DNA of 64,000 nucleotides from Flavobacteriaceae bacterium UBA6268 (GCA_002440705.1 DJVA01000064.1:62001-126000); one strand, 5' to 3'; shown: positions 1-8,577, numbered from the stretch's first letter. The notes: generated by a model not told the origin, from the sequence alone. Numbers and translations are program-made.

Positions 1-1
1 G

Positions 2-775
2 ACCAGGGTCATCGAAAATGGAGGCCTCTTCGAAAAAGGAGGTGTCAATACTAGTGTCGTACACGGAACCCTTCCCGAATCGCTTCAGCATTATTTTGAA
101 ACAGCGGATGCCGATTTTTTTGCAGCGGGGTTGAGCTTGGTCCTGCATCCCAAAAATCCCTTCGTCCCAACCGTTCACGCTAATTGGCGCTATTTTGAAA
201 TCTACGATCGCAATGGAACCCTTATGGATGCTTGGTTTGGTGGCGGACAAGACCTTACTCCTTATTACCTTTTTGAGGAAGATGCCAAACACTTTCACCA
301 AGTGTGCAAATCGGTTTGTGATGCCCATGGAACTAATTTTTATGACGACTTTAAACAACAATGCGACGCGTATTTCTACAATACCCATCGCGGTGAAGCC
401 CGAGGGATTGGTGGGTTGTTCTTCGATCGCTTGAAGGCCAATTCCGAGAGGGCAATGGAAGACTGGTATCATTTTGTTACTTCCGTTGGAAATAGTTTTT
501 TGGATGCCTATTTGCCCATTGTTTCCGCCAGAAAGGCCATTCCCTATGGCGAGAGAGAACGCCAATGGCAAGAAATCCGCCGAGGACGCTATGTGGAATT
601 CAATTTAGTGCACGATAAAGGCACTTTATTTGGGCTTAAAACCCAAGGGCGAATTGAAAGTATTTTAATGAGCCTTCCGCCCACCGTACAATGGCGTTAC
701 GATCACCATCCTGAAATGGGAAGTGCTGAAGCCAAATTGATTGAAGTATTAAAACATCCCATATCTTGGGTTTAA
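2..775 (+). CDS. hemF: Oxygen-dependent coproporphyrinogen III oxidase, 5' end outside window
   Basis: Cytosolic enzyme that uses O2 to decarboxylate two propionates of coproporphyrinogen III, giving protoporphyrinogen IX in heme synthesis. The open frame already runs at base 2, so the N-terminus (roughly 40-50 residues for a family of about 300) lies outside; 257 codons plus stop are visible. Family-typical stretches are seen: WFGGGQDLTPYY, GIGGLFFD and RRGRYVEFNLVHDKGT. A TTG at 131 in the same frame is internal because conserved sequence precedes it. hemB follows after 9 bases on the same strand, so the two heme genes probably form one transcript. Identity is secure from the motifs. Confidence 0.95.
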   Translation, partial: TRVIENGGLFEKGGVNTSVVHGTLPESLQHYFETADADFFAAGLSLVLHPKNPFVPTVHANWRYFEIYDRNGTLMDAWFGGGQDLTPYYLFEEDAKHFHQVCKSVCDAHGTNFYDDFKQQCDAYFYNTHRGEARGIGGLFFDRLKANSERAMEDWYHFVTSVGNSFLDAYLPIVSARKAIPYGERERQWQEIRRGRYVEFNLVHDKGTLFGLKTQGRIESILMSLPPTVQWRYDHHPEMGSAEAKLIEVLKHPISWV

Positions 776-784
776 AATAGGTGT

Positions 785-1774
785 ATGTATCCATTAAGAA
801 GAAACCGAAGGTTACGAAAAAATGATGCCATCCGAAGCTTGGTTAGGGAAACCACAATTACGCCGAATGATTTTTTGGTTCCGTTATTTGTTGTGGAAGG
901 AAAAGGGGTTAAATCGGAAATTGCGTCCATGCCCAATTACCACCGCCTAAGTTTGGATTTGTTGGCGCATGAAGTTAAAGAACTTTGGGCCATGGGACTA
1001 AAAAGCGTTTTGCTTTTTGCTAAAGTTCCAGACTCGCTTAAGGACAATAAAGGCAAGGAAGCTGTAACCCCAAATGGATTAATGCAACGTGCCATAAAAA
1101 CGGTAAAAGAAGCCTGTCCCGAAATGTTGGTCATGAGCGATGTGGCGATGGACCCTTATTCTATTTACGGACACGATGGAATAGTTGCAAACGGCACCAT
1201 CCTTAATGATGAAACTTGCTCAGTACTGGCTGCCATGAGTCTTTCCCATGTACAAGCAGGAGCCGATTTTGTGGCACCAAGCGATATGATGGATGGCCGC
1301 ATTCGCTCCATTAGGGAAGCCTTGGATGCCAATGGATTTAAGGACGCTGGAATTATGAGCTACAGCGCCAAGTATGCTTCCGCGTTTTATGGCCCTTTTC
1401 GTGACGCTTTGGACAGCGCACCCGTAGCTATGGAAAACATTCCCAAGGATAAAAAAACCTATCAGATGGACCCTGCCAACCGCATCGAGGCCTTGCGGGA
1501 AACTTTGATGGACGTGGATGAAGGGGCAGACCTAGTGATGGTAAAACCTGGACTTTGCTATTTGGACATTGTCCGGGAAGTTCGGAATACAGTAGACGTC
1601 CCCTTAGCTGTTTATCAGGTTAGTGGTGAATACGCCATGATTAAAGCTGCTGCCGAAAAAGGCTGGCTAGATCATGATGCCGTTATGATGGAACAACTGA
1701 TTGCCATGAAACGCGCCGGGGCCGATATCATTGCGAGTTATTTCGCGAAGGAAGCGGTACAATTAATTTCTTAA
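785..1774 (+). CDS. hemB: Delta-aminolevulinic acid dehydratase (porphobilinogen synthase)
   Basis: Condenses two 5-aminolevulinate molecules to porphobilinogen, the first common step of tetrapyrrole synthesis, in the cytosol. At 329 aa it is full length. The two Schiff-base lysines are visible: K196 in SYSAKYASAFYGPF and K254 in LVMVKPGLCYLD. The metal loop at about 118-131 reads SDVAMDPYSIYGHDG and has no cysteines, whereas zinc-dependent members carry three. From family knowledge this marks the Mg-dependent class. It follows hemF by 9 bases and converges on the kinase gene, with only 4 bases between the stop codons. Confidence 0.96.
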   Translation: MYPLRRNRRLRKNDAIRSLVRETTITPNDFLVPLFVVEGKGVKSEIASMPNYHRLSLDLLAHEVKELWAMGLKSVLLFAKVPDSLKDNKGKEAVTPNGLMQRAIKTVKEACPEMLVMSDVAMDPYSIYGHDGIVANGTILNDETCSVLAAMSLSHVQAGADFVAPSDMMDGRIRSIREALDANGFKDAGIMSYSAKYASAFYGPFRDALDSAPVAMENIPKDKKTYQMDPANRIEALRETLMDVDEGADLVMVKPGLCYLDIVREVRNTVDVPLAVYQVSGEYAMIKAAAEKGWLDHDAVMMEQLIAMKRAGADIIASYFAKEAVQLIS

Positions 1775-1778
1775 CACA

Positions 1779-4013
1779 CTATACCTGTTTGGTATAAACA
1801 GGGTTTAAATTCCGTAAGATCGTATTCAAAAATTGCGATACATCGTAGGGTTTCAAAATAATGTCGTTCATTCCTGCTTCCATAATTTTTTTTCGCATTT
1901 CATCAATTTCAACTGCAGTAAGGGCAATGATAGGCGTAACTTTATCAAACGTACGAATGTGCTGCGTGGCCTGAATCCCATCCATTCCGGGCATGTGAAT
2001 GTCCATAAGTATGACATCGAAACGCTGCAACTTTACTTTTTGGATTGCTTCTTCCCCATTGTCGGCCAAGGAACAATTGAAAAGTCGTTGCTCCAAAATT
2101 TTCTGGGTAATTTTTTGATTGATCCTGTTGTCATCTACCACGAGAATGTGAATGTTCTCGAAAGTATTCTCGTATTGAAAAATATCCTTGAAAGGGGATG
2201 CCAATTCGGGCGCTTGGTAAGTATTCTCAGAAACTTCATAAGTCAATTCAAAACTAAAGGTTGCTCCTTTCCCAAGTTCACTATCTAGATGAATTTCACT
2301 GCCGTGGAGTGCCAATAATTTTTTCACTATGGGCAACCCCAGTCCGGTTCCCTGATAACTGTAATTCTTGTTTTCAACTTGGGAAAATTCTTCAAAAATA
2401 GTGGCTTGGTTCTCTTTCGGAATCCCAATTCCGTCATCCCTTACCATAAAGCGCAAACTGTAATGGGTACGGTCCATAGAGCAATCCAATGATTCAATGG
2501 CAATCCAAATGGTGCCTCCCTCATTAAATTTCACCGCATTGCCCACCAAATTCATCAAAATCTGCGAAAGTCGGACGGAATCCCCAACCAACTGATCTGG
2601 GATTGCTTCATCAATGGATAATTCTATCTGATTGTTGTTTTGTTCCAAACTAAAACTGAAGGTCCTTACGATATTGTTTAACAAACGCCTAAGGGAAAAG
2701 GGGGTGCGCTCCAGTTTCACCCCGTTGGCATCCATTTTGTTAAGTGTAAGTACATCATTGATCAAGGCCAACAAATAATCTGCTGAAAACTTCAGGGATT
2801 TCAAGTCGTCCTGATGCTCCTTAAGTTTTTGGTCCTCCATCAAAATTGAAGAAATTCCGATAACCCCGTAAAGCGGTGTTCGAAGTTCATGACTAATGGT
2901 CGAGAAAAACTGGGTTTTAAGCGTAGAAAGCTTCTCGGCCTCTTCCTTGGCCTGGGTTAACTCCAGGTTTTTGTGAAACAACCGATTGATGTACCTTTTC
3001 CTAGTTTTCGATAAGCGGTAAATGACAATGAAGGCAAAGAGCAATCCCACAAAAGACCCTATGAAAATATAGGCCAAAAATCTTGATTTTTCTGCAATAG
3101 CGGCATTGTATTCCCGTTCCTTTTGTGCTATTTCGAGATCGCTTTGGTATTGCTGTAGGACAAATTTGGCGCTGGCTTCCTCTAGAGCACTCACTTTATC
3201 TTTATCGAACACCCTCTTGTCGTAGGCAATCTGCTTTAGCAAACTTTCGTTGGCGTTTCTATAATCTCCTTCCAATTTGTAGGCTTCAGCAAGGTAACGG
3301 TTGGCTTCAGCGGCTTGTATCACGAAATCGCGCTCTTCCGAAACGGTTGCCACCTCTTTTAATTCCTTGATGGCCAAATTGTTTTTCCCTTTAAGCAAGT
3401 AATACCTCCCAAAGAGAACTTGCAGATTTAGGTGCAGCAGTATGCTTTGTTTCTCAACTTGGGCCAATTGTTTTGTCTTTATGAGGTACGGATACGCCTT
3501 ATCGGGTTCTTTCAAATCGATGTAGGTCCATCCAATGTTCATATACTCCACCAAGTTCTTCACTTCGCCTTTTGGGCTTTTTTCGTTGATGGCGATACTC
3601 TTTTTGTAGTATGTTATCGCTTTATCATAATAAACCCCAGTTTCAGCATACAAATTGCCAAAGGCGCTGTAGGCCCAGGCAATGAGACTATCGGTTCCCG
3701 AAAGCTGGGCTTGTTTTAGCGCATTTTCATAGTTAATGCGCCCTTTAATACTGTCTTTTAGTACATAGCTGTAAGTATGGCCCAATTCAATATAAGCCCG
3801 AAAAGCATAATAAGGATTTTTAGCCCTTTTGGCTTCGTCGATAAGCTGGGTATTGGCTTGAATGGAATTAACGTAATCGTAACGGTAATAATAGTCCCTG
3901 GAAGTTTCAAGCAATGTAGCAAGGCTGTCCGTAGAAATAGCTGGTATTTCCTGTGCCCAAAGGGTAGGGTAAAAGCATAGCATCCAAAGGACAAAACACA
4001 GATAATGTCGCAT
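1779..4013 (-). CDS. TPR-containing hybrid sensor histidine kinase with receiver domain
   Basis: A 744-aa membrane sensor. A signal peptide (about 1-20, ending TLWAQ) leads into a periplasmic TPR solenoid (about 30-280), a coiled coil, one membrane helix at about 312-333, and then the cytoplasmic kinase. The H-box FSTISHELRTPLYG gives phospho-acceptor H375. The ATPase domain shows N492 (LVGNAVKFN), DDGIGIP (526-532) and GTGLGL (555-560). A C-terminal receiver has acidic D627/D628, phospho-acceptor D671 in LMDIHMPG, T699 and K721. No DNA-binding output domain follows, so the phosphate probably goes to an Hpt or regulator encoded elsewhere, or stays as internal control. No partner gene is adjacent. 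The ligand is unknown. Confidence 0.9.
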   Translation of the reverse strand: MRHYLCFVLWMLCFYPTLWAQEIPAISTDSLATLLETSRDYYYRYDYVNSIQANTQLIDEAKRAKNPYYAFRAYIELGHTYSYVLKDSIKGRINYENALKQAQLSGTDSLIAWAYSAFGNLYAETGVYYDKAITYYKKSIAINEKSPKGEVKNLVEYMNIGWTYIDLKEPDKAYPYLIKTKQLAQVEKQSILLHLNLQVLFGRYYLLKGKNNLAIKELKEVATVSEERDFVIQAAEANRYLAEAYKLEGDYRNANESLLKQIAYDKRVFDKDKVSALEEASAKFVLQQYQSDLEIAQKEREYNAAIAEKSRFLAYIFIGSFVGLLFAFIVIYRLSKTRKRYINRLFHKNLELTQAKEEAEKLSTLKTQFFSTISHELRTPLYGVIGISSILMEDQKLKEHQDDLKSLKFSADYLLALINDVLTLNKMDANGVKLERTPFSLRRLLNNIVRTFSFSLEQNNNQIELSIDEAIPDQLVGDSVRLSQILMNLVGNAVKFNEGGTIWIAIESLDCSMDRTHYSLRFMVRDDGIGIPKENQATIFEEFSQVENKNYSYQGTGLGLPIVKKLLALHGSEIHLDSELGKGATFSFELTYEVSENTYQAPELASPFKDIFQYENTFENIHILVVDDNRINQKITQKILEQRLFNCSLADNGEEAIQKVKLQRFDVILMDIHMPGMDGIQATQHIRTFDKVTPIIALTAVEIDEMRKKIMEAGMNDIILKPYDVSQFLNTILRNLNPVYTKQV

Positions 4014-4117
4014 CGTTCAGGGATTTGGGTGGCGTAAATCTAATTATAAAGTTGATTTTTGCAAAAAAAAAGTGGTTTTTTGAATTTCATAACCCCATAA
4101 AAAACAGGAAAATACCC

Positions 4118-4125
4118 TAATTTAG
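4118..4125 (+). promoter_or_regulatory. Putative -7 promoter box of ogt
   Basis: TAATTTAG matches the Bacteroidota -7 consensus TAnnTTTG except in the penultimate base. It ends 4 nt before the ATG, which would make the mRNA leaderless. Inference from position and consensus only. Confidence 0.4.
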
Positions 4126-4129
4126 GAGC

Positions 4130-4600
4130 ATGGAATTTGCCACTATTGATACCCCTTTGGGCCCGCTTTCCGTTGAAGGCAATAGCGAGGGTATTTCAAA
4201 AGTTTTTTTCAACCCGGAAGCGTCGACCAATGAACCCGTCCCTGCTGTTTTGGAGGAAGCTGTTGCCCAATTAAAAGCCTATTTTAAAGGTACCCTAACA
4301 TCATTTCAACTGCATTTGAAACCGGAAGGAACTCCATTTCAGAAAAAAGTATGGAAACAGTTGCAAGAAATCCCATTTGGAAAAACCACCACCTACCTCA
4401 ATATTGCCAATCGGTTGGGAGATCCCAAAGTAATTAGGGCTGCAGCATCTGCCAATGGGAAAAACCCTATTGCCATCATCATTCCTTGCCACCGCGTTAT
4501 TGGAAGTGATGGCTCCCTCATTGGCTATGCCGGGGGATTGCATAAAAAAAAGTGGCTTTTGGAACACGAAAGCCCCATTAAACAGGGTTCATTATTTTAA
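4130..4600 (+). CDS. ogt: Methylated-DNA--protein-cysteine methyltransferase
   Basis: Suicide DNA repair protein that transfers alkyl groups from O6-alkylguanine to its own cysteine. At 156 aa it is the usual Ogt size, with a short N-terminal domain and no AraC-type Ada extension. The active-site motif IIIPCHRV places the acceptor cysteine at C120; the arginine finger is R103 in the recognition helix (VIRAAASANGKNP), and the YAGG-LxxKxxLLxxE signature follows. The serine hydrolase gene starts 9 bases downstream on the same strand and may be co-transcribed. Divergent from the histidine kinase gene. Confidence 0.95.
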   Translation: MEFATIDTPLGPLSVEGNSEGISKVFFNPEASTNEPVPAVLEEAVAQLKAYFKGTLTSFQLHLKPEGTPFQKKVWKQLQEIPFGKTTTYLNIANRLGDPKVIRAAASANGKNPIAIIIPCHRVIGSDGSLIGYAGGLHKKKWLLEHESPIKQGSLF

Positions 4601-4609
4601 TAACACACT

Positions 4610-5770
4610 ATGAAACGTCTCAAAAAATTCTTCAAATGGCTTTTGATCCTTTCAATCTTGGTCATCGCAGTTTTATACCTAACCGATACCGATTACTTAA
4701 TCAAAGCGGTACGGACCATCTACCTGAAAGGGCATACTACCGCTTATCTAGAAGATTATCAACAGTTTGACAACGATACTTTGCGCACCGGTACTCCACA
4801 GCCCTGGGCATTGCATCGCAACTACAATACTTCCACTGAAACCGAAAAATTAACGCAGTGGAACAACGACCTTGGTACGGTGGCATTCTTGATCTTCAAA
4901 AATGACAGCATTTGGTTCGAAAAATATTACGATGGGTATGATAAGGCTTCGAAAAGCAATTCTTTCTCCATGGTTAAAAGCATGGTATCGGCTATGTTGG
5001 GCAAAGCCATCATGGAAGGACACATTAAAGGATTGGACCAGCCTGTAAGTGATTTCTACCCTGAGTTCAGTGAAGGAATGGCAAAACAGATGACTGTAGG
5101 TGATTTATCTTCCATGGCTTCAGGTACCAATTGGGATGAAGCTTATTATTCTCCCTTTTCCATCACAACCAGGGCTTATTTTGATGACGATTTGCGAAAA
5201 GTCATTTTGGGTTTGAAAGTGGTGAACCCGCCTGGAAAATCATTCAAATATGCCAGTGGCGATACCGAATTATTGGCCATGGTTTTGGAAAAGGCAACCG
5301 GAAAACGATTGGTTGAGTATTTAAGTGAAGTGTTTTGGGAGCCCATGGGTGCCGAACACGAAGCCTTGTGGCAAGTGGATAGCAAGGAAAGCGACATGGT
5401 GAAAGCTTTTTGCTGCTTGGCGAGCAATGCCCGCGATTTTGCACGCTTCGGTAAGTTGTACAAAGACCATGGTAGGTGGAACGGCAAACAATTGTTGGAT
5501 AGCTCCTTCATAGCCAAATCGGTTACCCCCAGGTTTCCGGAAAGCCCCCAATACGGATACGGGTGGTGGCTTTATAAAACCGAAAAACACTCGTTTTTTA
5601 TGATGCGAGGCCACTTGGGGCAGTACGTTATTGTGGAACCTAATGACAACATTATGATTGTTCGTTTGGGTCATCGAAAAAGTCCTGACGCTGGTGTTGG
5701 GAAGTTCACGGAAGACATCCGGGTTTACTTAGAGGAAGCTTACCGCATGCTGGAAATTGAATTTCCTTAA
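4610..5770 (+). CDS. Serine hydrolase, class C beta-lactamase / D-aminopeptidase fold
   Basis: A 386-aa protein with a single N-terminal membrane anchor (about 8-25, LLILSILVIAVLYL), so the catalytic domain should sit in the periplasm. The SxxK catalytic pair is S120/K123 (NSFSMVKS), the YxS/N motif is Y214-A-S216, and the third element is an HLG triad (RGHLGQ) replacing the KTG of true class C beta-lactamases. These features fit the broad beta-lactamase-related family (Pfam PF00144: esterases, peptidases). The substrate cannot be told. There is no resistance-gene context, so antibiotic resistance is not implied. Probably co-transcribed with ogt. Confidence 0.85.
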   Translation: MKRLKKFFKWLLILSILVIAVLYLTDTDYLIKAVRTIYLKGHTTAYLEDYQQFDNDTLRTGTPQPWALHRNYNTSTETEKLTQWNNDLGTVAFLIFKNDSIWFEKYYDGYDKASKSNSFSMVKSMVSAMLGKAIMEGHIKGLDQPVSDFYPEFSEGMAKQMTVGDLSSMASGTNWDEAYYSPFSITTRAYFDDDLRKVILGLKVVNPPGKSFKYASGDTELLAMVLEKATGKRLVEYLSEVFWEPMGAEHEALWQVDSKESDMVKAFCCLASNARDFARFGKLYKDHGRWNGKQLLDSSFIAKSVTPRFPESPQYGYGWWLYKTEKHSFFMMRGHLGQYVIVEPNDNIMIVRLGHRKSPDAGVGKFTEDIRVYLEEAYRMLEIEFP

Positions 5771-5817
5771 AAAATTGTAATTTTACCAATCTCCCCTGCA
5801 ATTCAAAGCAGCAACAC

Positions 5818-6531
5818 ATGTTACATCGCATTTCCTTGGAACATATCCTTTTTCTGGATATTGAAACCGTACCACAGTTTGAATCTTTTGAATTGTTGGA
5901 CCCCCTGGCACAACAATTATGGGAACAAAAAACGGAATACCAACGAAAGGAGGAATTTACTCCTTCCGAATTTTATGATCGTGCAGGAATTTGGGCAGAG
6001 TTCGGTAAAATTATTTGTATCTCCGTGGGTTATTTTGTTCGCTCCAATAACCAAAGACAATTTAGGGTTACTAGTATTTCCGGTGAAGAGCACCACATTT
6101 TAACAAATTTCAACAAGCTTCTTCAAACGCACTTCAACAAAGCACAGGATCTTTTATGTGCCCACAATGGCAAGGAATTTGATTTTCCTTACATCGCCCG
6201 CCGCATGATCATTCATGGCCTTCCACTGCCAAACAAACTCAATCTTTTTGGAAAAAAACCGTGGGAAATCCCCCATTTGGATACCATGGAATTGTGGAAG
6301 TTTGGAGATTATAAAACATATACCTCACTGAAACTTATGGCCTATACCTTGGGCATTCCTTCGCCTAAGGACGATATCGACGGAAGTCAGGTGCGCGATG
6401 TTTTTTACGTAGAAAAAGACCTGGAGCGTATTGTTCACTATTGCGAAAAAGACACCATTACCGTTGCACAGATCTTTTTAAAGCTACGCAACGAAACCTT
6501 ATTGGAAGATCACGAAATTATTGTAGTATAA
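5818..6531 (+). CDS. PolB-like 3'-5' exonuclease (DEDDy ribonuclease H fold)
   Basis: A 237-aa protein resembling the free-standing 3'-5' exonuclease domain related to family B DNA polymerases. Exo I is LFLDIETVP with metal ligands D14 and E16; Exo II is CAHNGKEFDFPYI; Exo III is the Y-x-x-x-D of HYCEKDT near the C-terminus. All four acidic residues and the tyrosine of the DEDDy class appear present, so it should be active on single-stranded DNA or RNA ends. Its cellular role is not defined in these bacteria. A TAATTTTA box lies about 34 nt upstream of the ATG. The ABC gene follows 25 bases after the stop but has its own promoter box. Confidence 0.85.
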   Translation: MLHRISLEHILFLDIETVPQFESFELLDPLAQQLWEQKTEYQRKEEFTPSEFYDRAGIWAEFGKIICISVGYFVRSNNQRQFRVTSISGEEHHILTNFNKLLQTHFNKAQDLLCAHNGKEFDFPYIARRMIIHGLPLPNKLNLFGKKPWEIPHLDTMELWKFGDYKTYTSLKLMAYTLGIPSPKDDIDGSQVRDVFYVEKDLERIVHYCEKDTITVAQIFLKLRNETLLEDHEIIVV

Positions 6532-6543
6532 CAGAATCGATGG

Positions 6544-6551
6544 TATCTTTG
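6544..6551 (+). promoter_or_regulatory. Putative -7 promoter box of the ABC gene
   Basis: TATCTTTG is an exact TAnnTTTG match. It ends 5 nt before the ATG at 6557, so transcription should begin at or within a base or two of the start codon. Confidence 0.5.
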
Positions 6552-6556
6552 AAGCA

Positions 6557-8239
6557 ATGGAATCCAAACCAATATTAAGTGTAGAAAACCTTAGCATTTC
6601 TTTTAAGGAGAAATCCTCGACGAAGGCCGTTTCAGGGGTTTCCTTTTCTGTAAACGAAAATGAAATCCTAGGTATTGTTGGGGAATCTGGTTCGGGCAAA
6701 TCGGTAACCTCGATGGCCATTATGGGATTATTACCCAAAAATGCCCTCTTGGAAGGTCAAATCCTTTTTAGTGAAATCCCTTTGGTAGGAACCAACAAGC
6801 AGTCCATAAAACCCCTTTTGGGGAAGGAAATGGCCATGATCTTTCAAGAGCCCATGAGCGCCCTAAATCCTTCTCTGACCTGCGGCGCGCAAGTTTCGGA
6901 AATGTTACGCCTTCACTTTAAAATGACTCCTTCTGGAGCAAAAAAAGAAACCCTGTCCCTGTTCGAAAAGGTGAAACTTCCCCGGCCCAAAGAAATTTAC
7001 AAAAGTTACCCACACCAAATCAGTGGGGGCCAAATGCAACGGGTGATGATTGCTATGGCTATTTCATGCAAACCCAAATTACTGATTGCAGATGAACCCA
7101 CAACAGCATTGGATGTAACGGTACAACGCGAAATCATCAATCTACTTAAATTCCTTCAAAAAGAAACAGGCATGAGCCTTATTTTCATTTCACATGACCT
7201 AGCACTCGTTTCCGAAATTGCCGATCGCGTCCTAGTCATGAAACAGGGCAAAGTGGTAGAAGAAGGTACTGCCTACCAAATTTTCAAACTCCCAAGAGCT
7301 GCCTACACCAAAGCATTATTGGCCTCAAGGCCCCCATTGGATAAACGGCTTCAAAAATTGCCGACCATCGCCTTGCTGGAGGAAGAACATTTCAAGATAC
7401 AAACCGTTACTCCACAGCAACGTGCGTTGAAACACAAAAAAATGTACTTGCAAAAACCACTTTTGGAAGTCATCAATCTTGAAAAAGAGTACTTAAAAAA
7501 AACCTTTTTGTTTCGCAAAAAAGAAGGGTTGAAGGCGGTTGATGGCGTTTCATTTTCCATTTTTGAAGGGGAAACGGTTGGTTTGGTGGGAGAATCGGGT
7601 TGCGGAAAATCGACCCTCGGAAAAACCTTGATGCATTTGGAAAAAGCAACGGCGGGCTCCATTTTTTTCCGCGGAAAAGACATCACTTCCATTTCCCAAA
7701 AGCAAATCCGTGAACTACGGAAAGCTATTCAGCTGATATTCCAAGATCCCTACGCCTCCCTAAATCCGAGATTGTTAATAGGGAAAGCCATTGAAGAACC
7801 CATGCAGGTGCACGGGATAGCGGCTTCTGCAACAATGCTCAAAAATAAAGCCATCGAGCTTTTGGAAAAAGTAGGACTCGATGCCAGTTTTTACCAACGC
7901 TATCCCCACGAGCTTTCCGGCGGTCAAAGACAACGGGTTGGTATTGCCCGTGCCATTGCATTGGAACCAAAATTGATAATTTGCGACGAATCAGTAAGTG
8001 CTTTGGACATCTCGGTTCAGGCCCAGGTTCTTAATTTACTGAACGAATTGAAGGAAACCTTTGGGTTTACCTATTTATTTATCTCGCACGACTTAGCCGT
8101 AGTAAAGTTTATGGCCGATCAATTGATTGTAATGAACAAGGGCCGAATTGAAGAATTGGGAGATGCTGATGAAATTTACGAAAATCCAAAAACAACCTAT
8201 ACACAGCATTTAATTGAAGCCATCCCAAAAGGAATGTAA
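6557..8239 (+). CDS. Peptide-type ABC transporter, fused double ATP-binding protein
   Basis: A 560-aa cytoplasmic protein of two ABC ATPase halves, like the DppD-DppF or YejF/GsiA type of oligopeptide importers. Half one has Walker A GESGSGKS (about 42-50), signature SGGQMQR and Walker [13 protein letters not shown]. Half two has GESGCGKST (about 350), LSGGQRQR and [12 protein letters not shown]. Both halves carry the OppD/F-type C-terminal extension with the conserved proline-rich stretch (SRPPLD after half one). No permease or binding-protein gene is nearby, so it must energise subunits encoded elsewhere. The substrate (di- or oligopeptide, possibly murein peptide) is inferred from the family only. 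Confidence 0.9.
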   Translation: MESKPILSVENLSISFKEKSSTKAVSGVSFSVNENEILGIVGESGSGKSVTSMAIMGLLPKNALLEGQILFSEIPLVGTNKQSIKPLLGKEMAMIFQEPMSALNPSLTCGAQVSEMLRLHFKMTPSGAKKETLSLFEKVKLPRPKEIYKSYPHQISGGQMQRVMIAMAISCKPKLLIADEPTTALDVTVQREIINLLKFLQKETGMSLIFISHDLALVSEIADRVLVMKQGKVVEEGTAYQIFKLPRAAYTKALLASRPPLDKRLQKLPTIALLEEEHFKIQTVTPQQRALKHKKMYLQKPLLEVINLEKEYLKKTFLFRKKEGLKAVDGVSFSIFEGETVGLVGESGCGKSTLGKTLMHLEKATAGSIFFRGKDITSISQKQIRELRKAIQLIFQDPYASLNPRLLIGKAIEEPMQVHGIAASATMLKNKAIELLEKVGLDASFYQRYPHELSGGQRQRVGIARAIALEPKLIICDESVSALDISVQAQVLNLLNELKETFGFTYLFISHDLAVVKFMADQLIVMNKGRIEELGDADEIYENPKTTYTQHLIEAIPKGM

Positions 8240-8244
8240 CGGTG

Positions 8245-8281
8245 AAAAAAAAAGCCCGCTCTAACCTCACAAAGAACGGGC
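8245..8281 (-). terminator. Rho-independent terminator on the minus strand
   Basis: Read on the minus strand, an 8-bp stem (GCCCGTTC with GAGCGGGC, one G-T pair) and a 12-nt loop are followed by nine T. It cannot serve the plus-strand ABC gene, whose stop is at 8239 and where the T tract would lie on the wrong side. It fits as the end of the transcript carrying the small ORF at 8335-8424, about 55 nt downstream of that ORF's stop. Confidence 0.7.
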
Positions 8282-8334
8282 CTACCTTTATCTGAATCGT
8301 TGCAGATTTGGGGAAAAAGGGTTTTTTCAATACG

Positions 8335-8424
8335 TTACATCAACAGGAACACTTTTTTGGCAACATAGGTAATACTTTTCAGTAATTGCGCGGTGTTTTT
8401 CATCCAGTTGGTTACACTCTTCAT
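8335..8424 (-). CDS. Possible 29-aa cationic amphipathic peptide
   Basis: This minus-strand ORF starts with ATG at 8424 and ends with TAA at 8335. It is the only candidate gene in the 338-bp gap between the ABC gene and scoB. The peptide begins MKSVTNWMKNTAQ and ends KKVFLLM. It has five lysines and no acidic residue, and hydrophobic residues recur every 3-4 positions (V4, W7, M8, L14, L15, I18, V21, A22, V25, F26), as in an amphipathic membrane-active helix. Support for a real gene is a minus-strand terminator just downstream (8245-8281) and a TTTTTG / TATTTTTT promoter-like pair upstream (8477-8511). Its start codon lies inside the element shared with the putative small RNAs at 31.7 and 32.05 kb. 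Function is unknown; it could be a type I toxin-like peptide, a leader peptide or a chance ORF. Confidence 0.4.
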   Translation of the reverse strand: MKSVTNWMKNTAQLLKSITYVAKKVFLLM

Positions 8425-8460
8425 AGTATAAGTTGGTTAAGTTTGTTAGTCAGATTTGGG
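8421..8460 (+). repeat. Third copy of the dispersed 40-nt element
   Basis: Aligned with 31691-31730, this stretch is identical in about 30 of 40 positions allowing a 1-nt gap. The conserved blocks are CATAG, ATAAGT, GGTTAAGTT and AGATTTGGG. Here the 5' boundary falls on the start codon of the minus-strand small ORF (CATAG is the complement of CTATG). The 3' half differs: TTAGTC at 8446-8451 can pair with GACTAA at 8463-8468. No plus-strand TAnnTTTG box precedes this copy and no plus-strand T-tract terminator follows it, unlike the other two. Confidence 0.6.
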
Positions 8461-8476
8461 ACGACTAAAGTGTGAA

Positions 8477-8511
8477 AAAAAATATTATTAAAACGACTAA
8501 AAACACAAAAA
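8477..8511 (-). promoter_or_regulatory. Promoter-like pair for the minus-strand small ORF
   Basis: On the minus strand TTTTTG (8511-8506) is followed after 21 nt by TATTTTTT (8484-8477), a TAnnTTTG match except for the last base. Transcription would begin near 8470, leaving a leader of about 45 nt containing the shared element. The region is A/T-rich, so the match is weak evidence. Confidence 0.3.
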
Positions 8512-8577
8512 TTCGATGAAATGCATTATTTTTTAACATTTAATCGAATTTTAGCCCCTAAAAATGTAGGAATGGAC

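Noticed and set aside
1784..1802. CCTGTTT/AAACAGG hairpin between hemB and the kinase gene
   Set aside because: No T tract follows on either strand and it lies within the kinase coding end; not convincing as a terminator.
4610..5770. Antibiotic-resistance beta-lactamase
   Set aside because: SxxK and YxS are present but the third motif is HLG rather than KTG, and a membrane anchor replaces a cleaved signal; a general serine hydrolase or peptidase is more likely.
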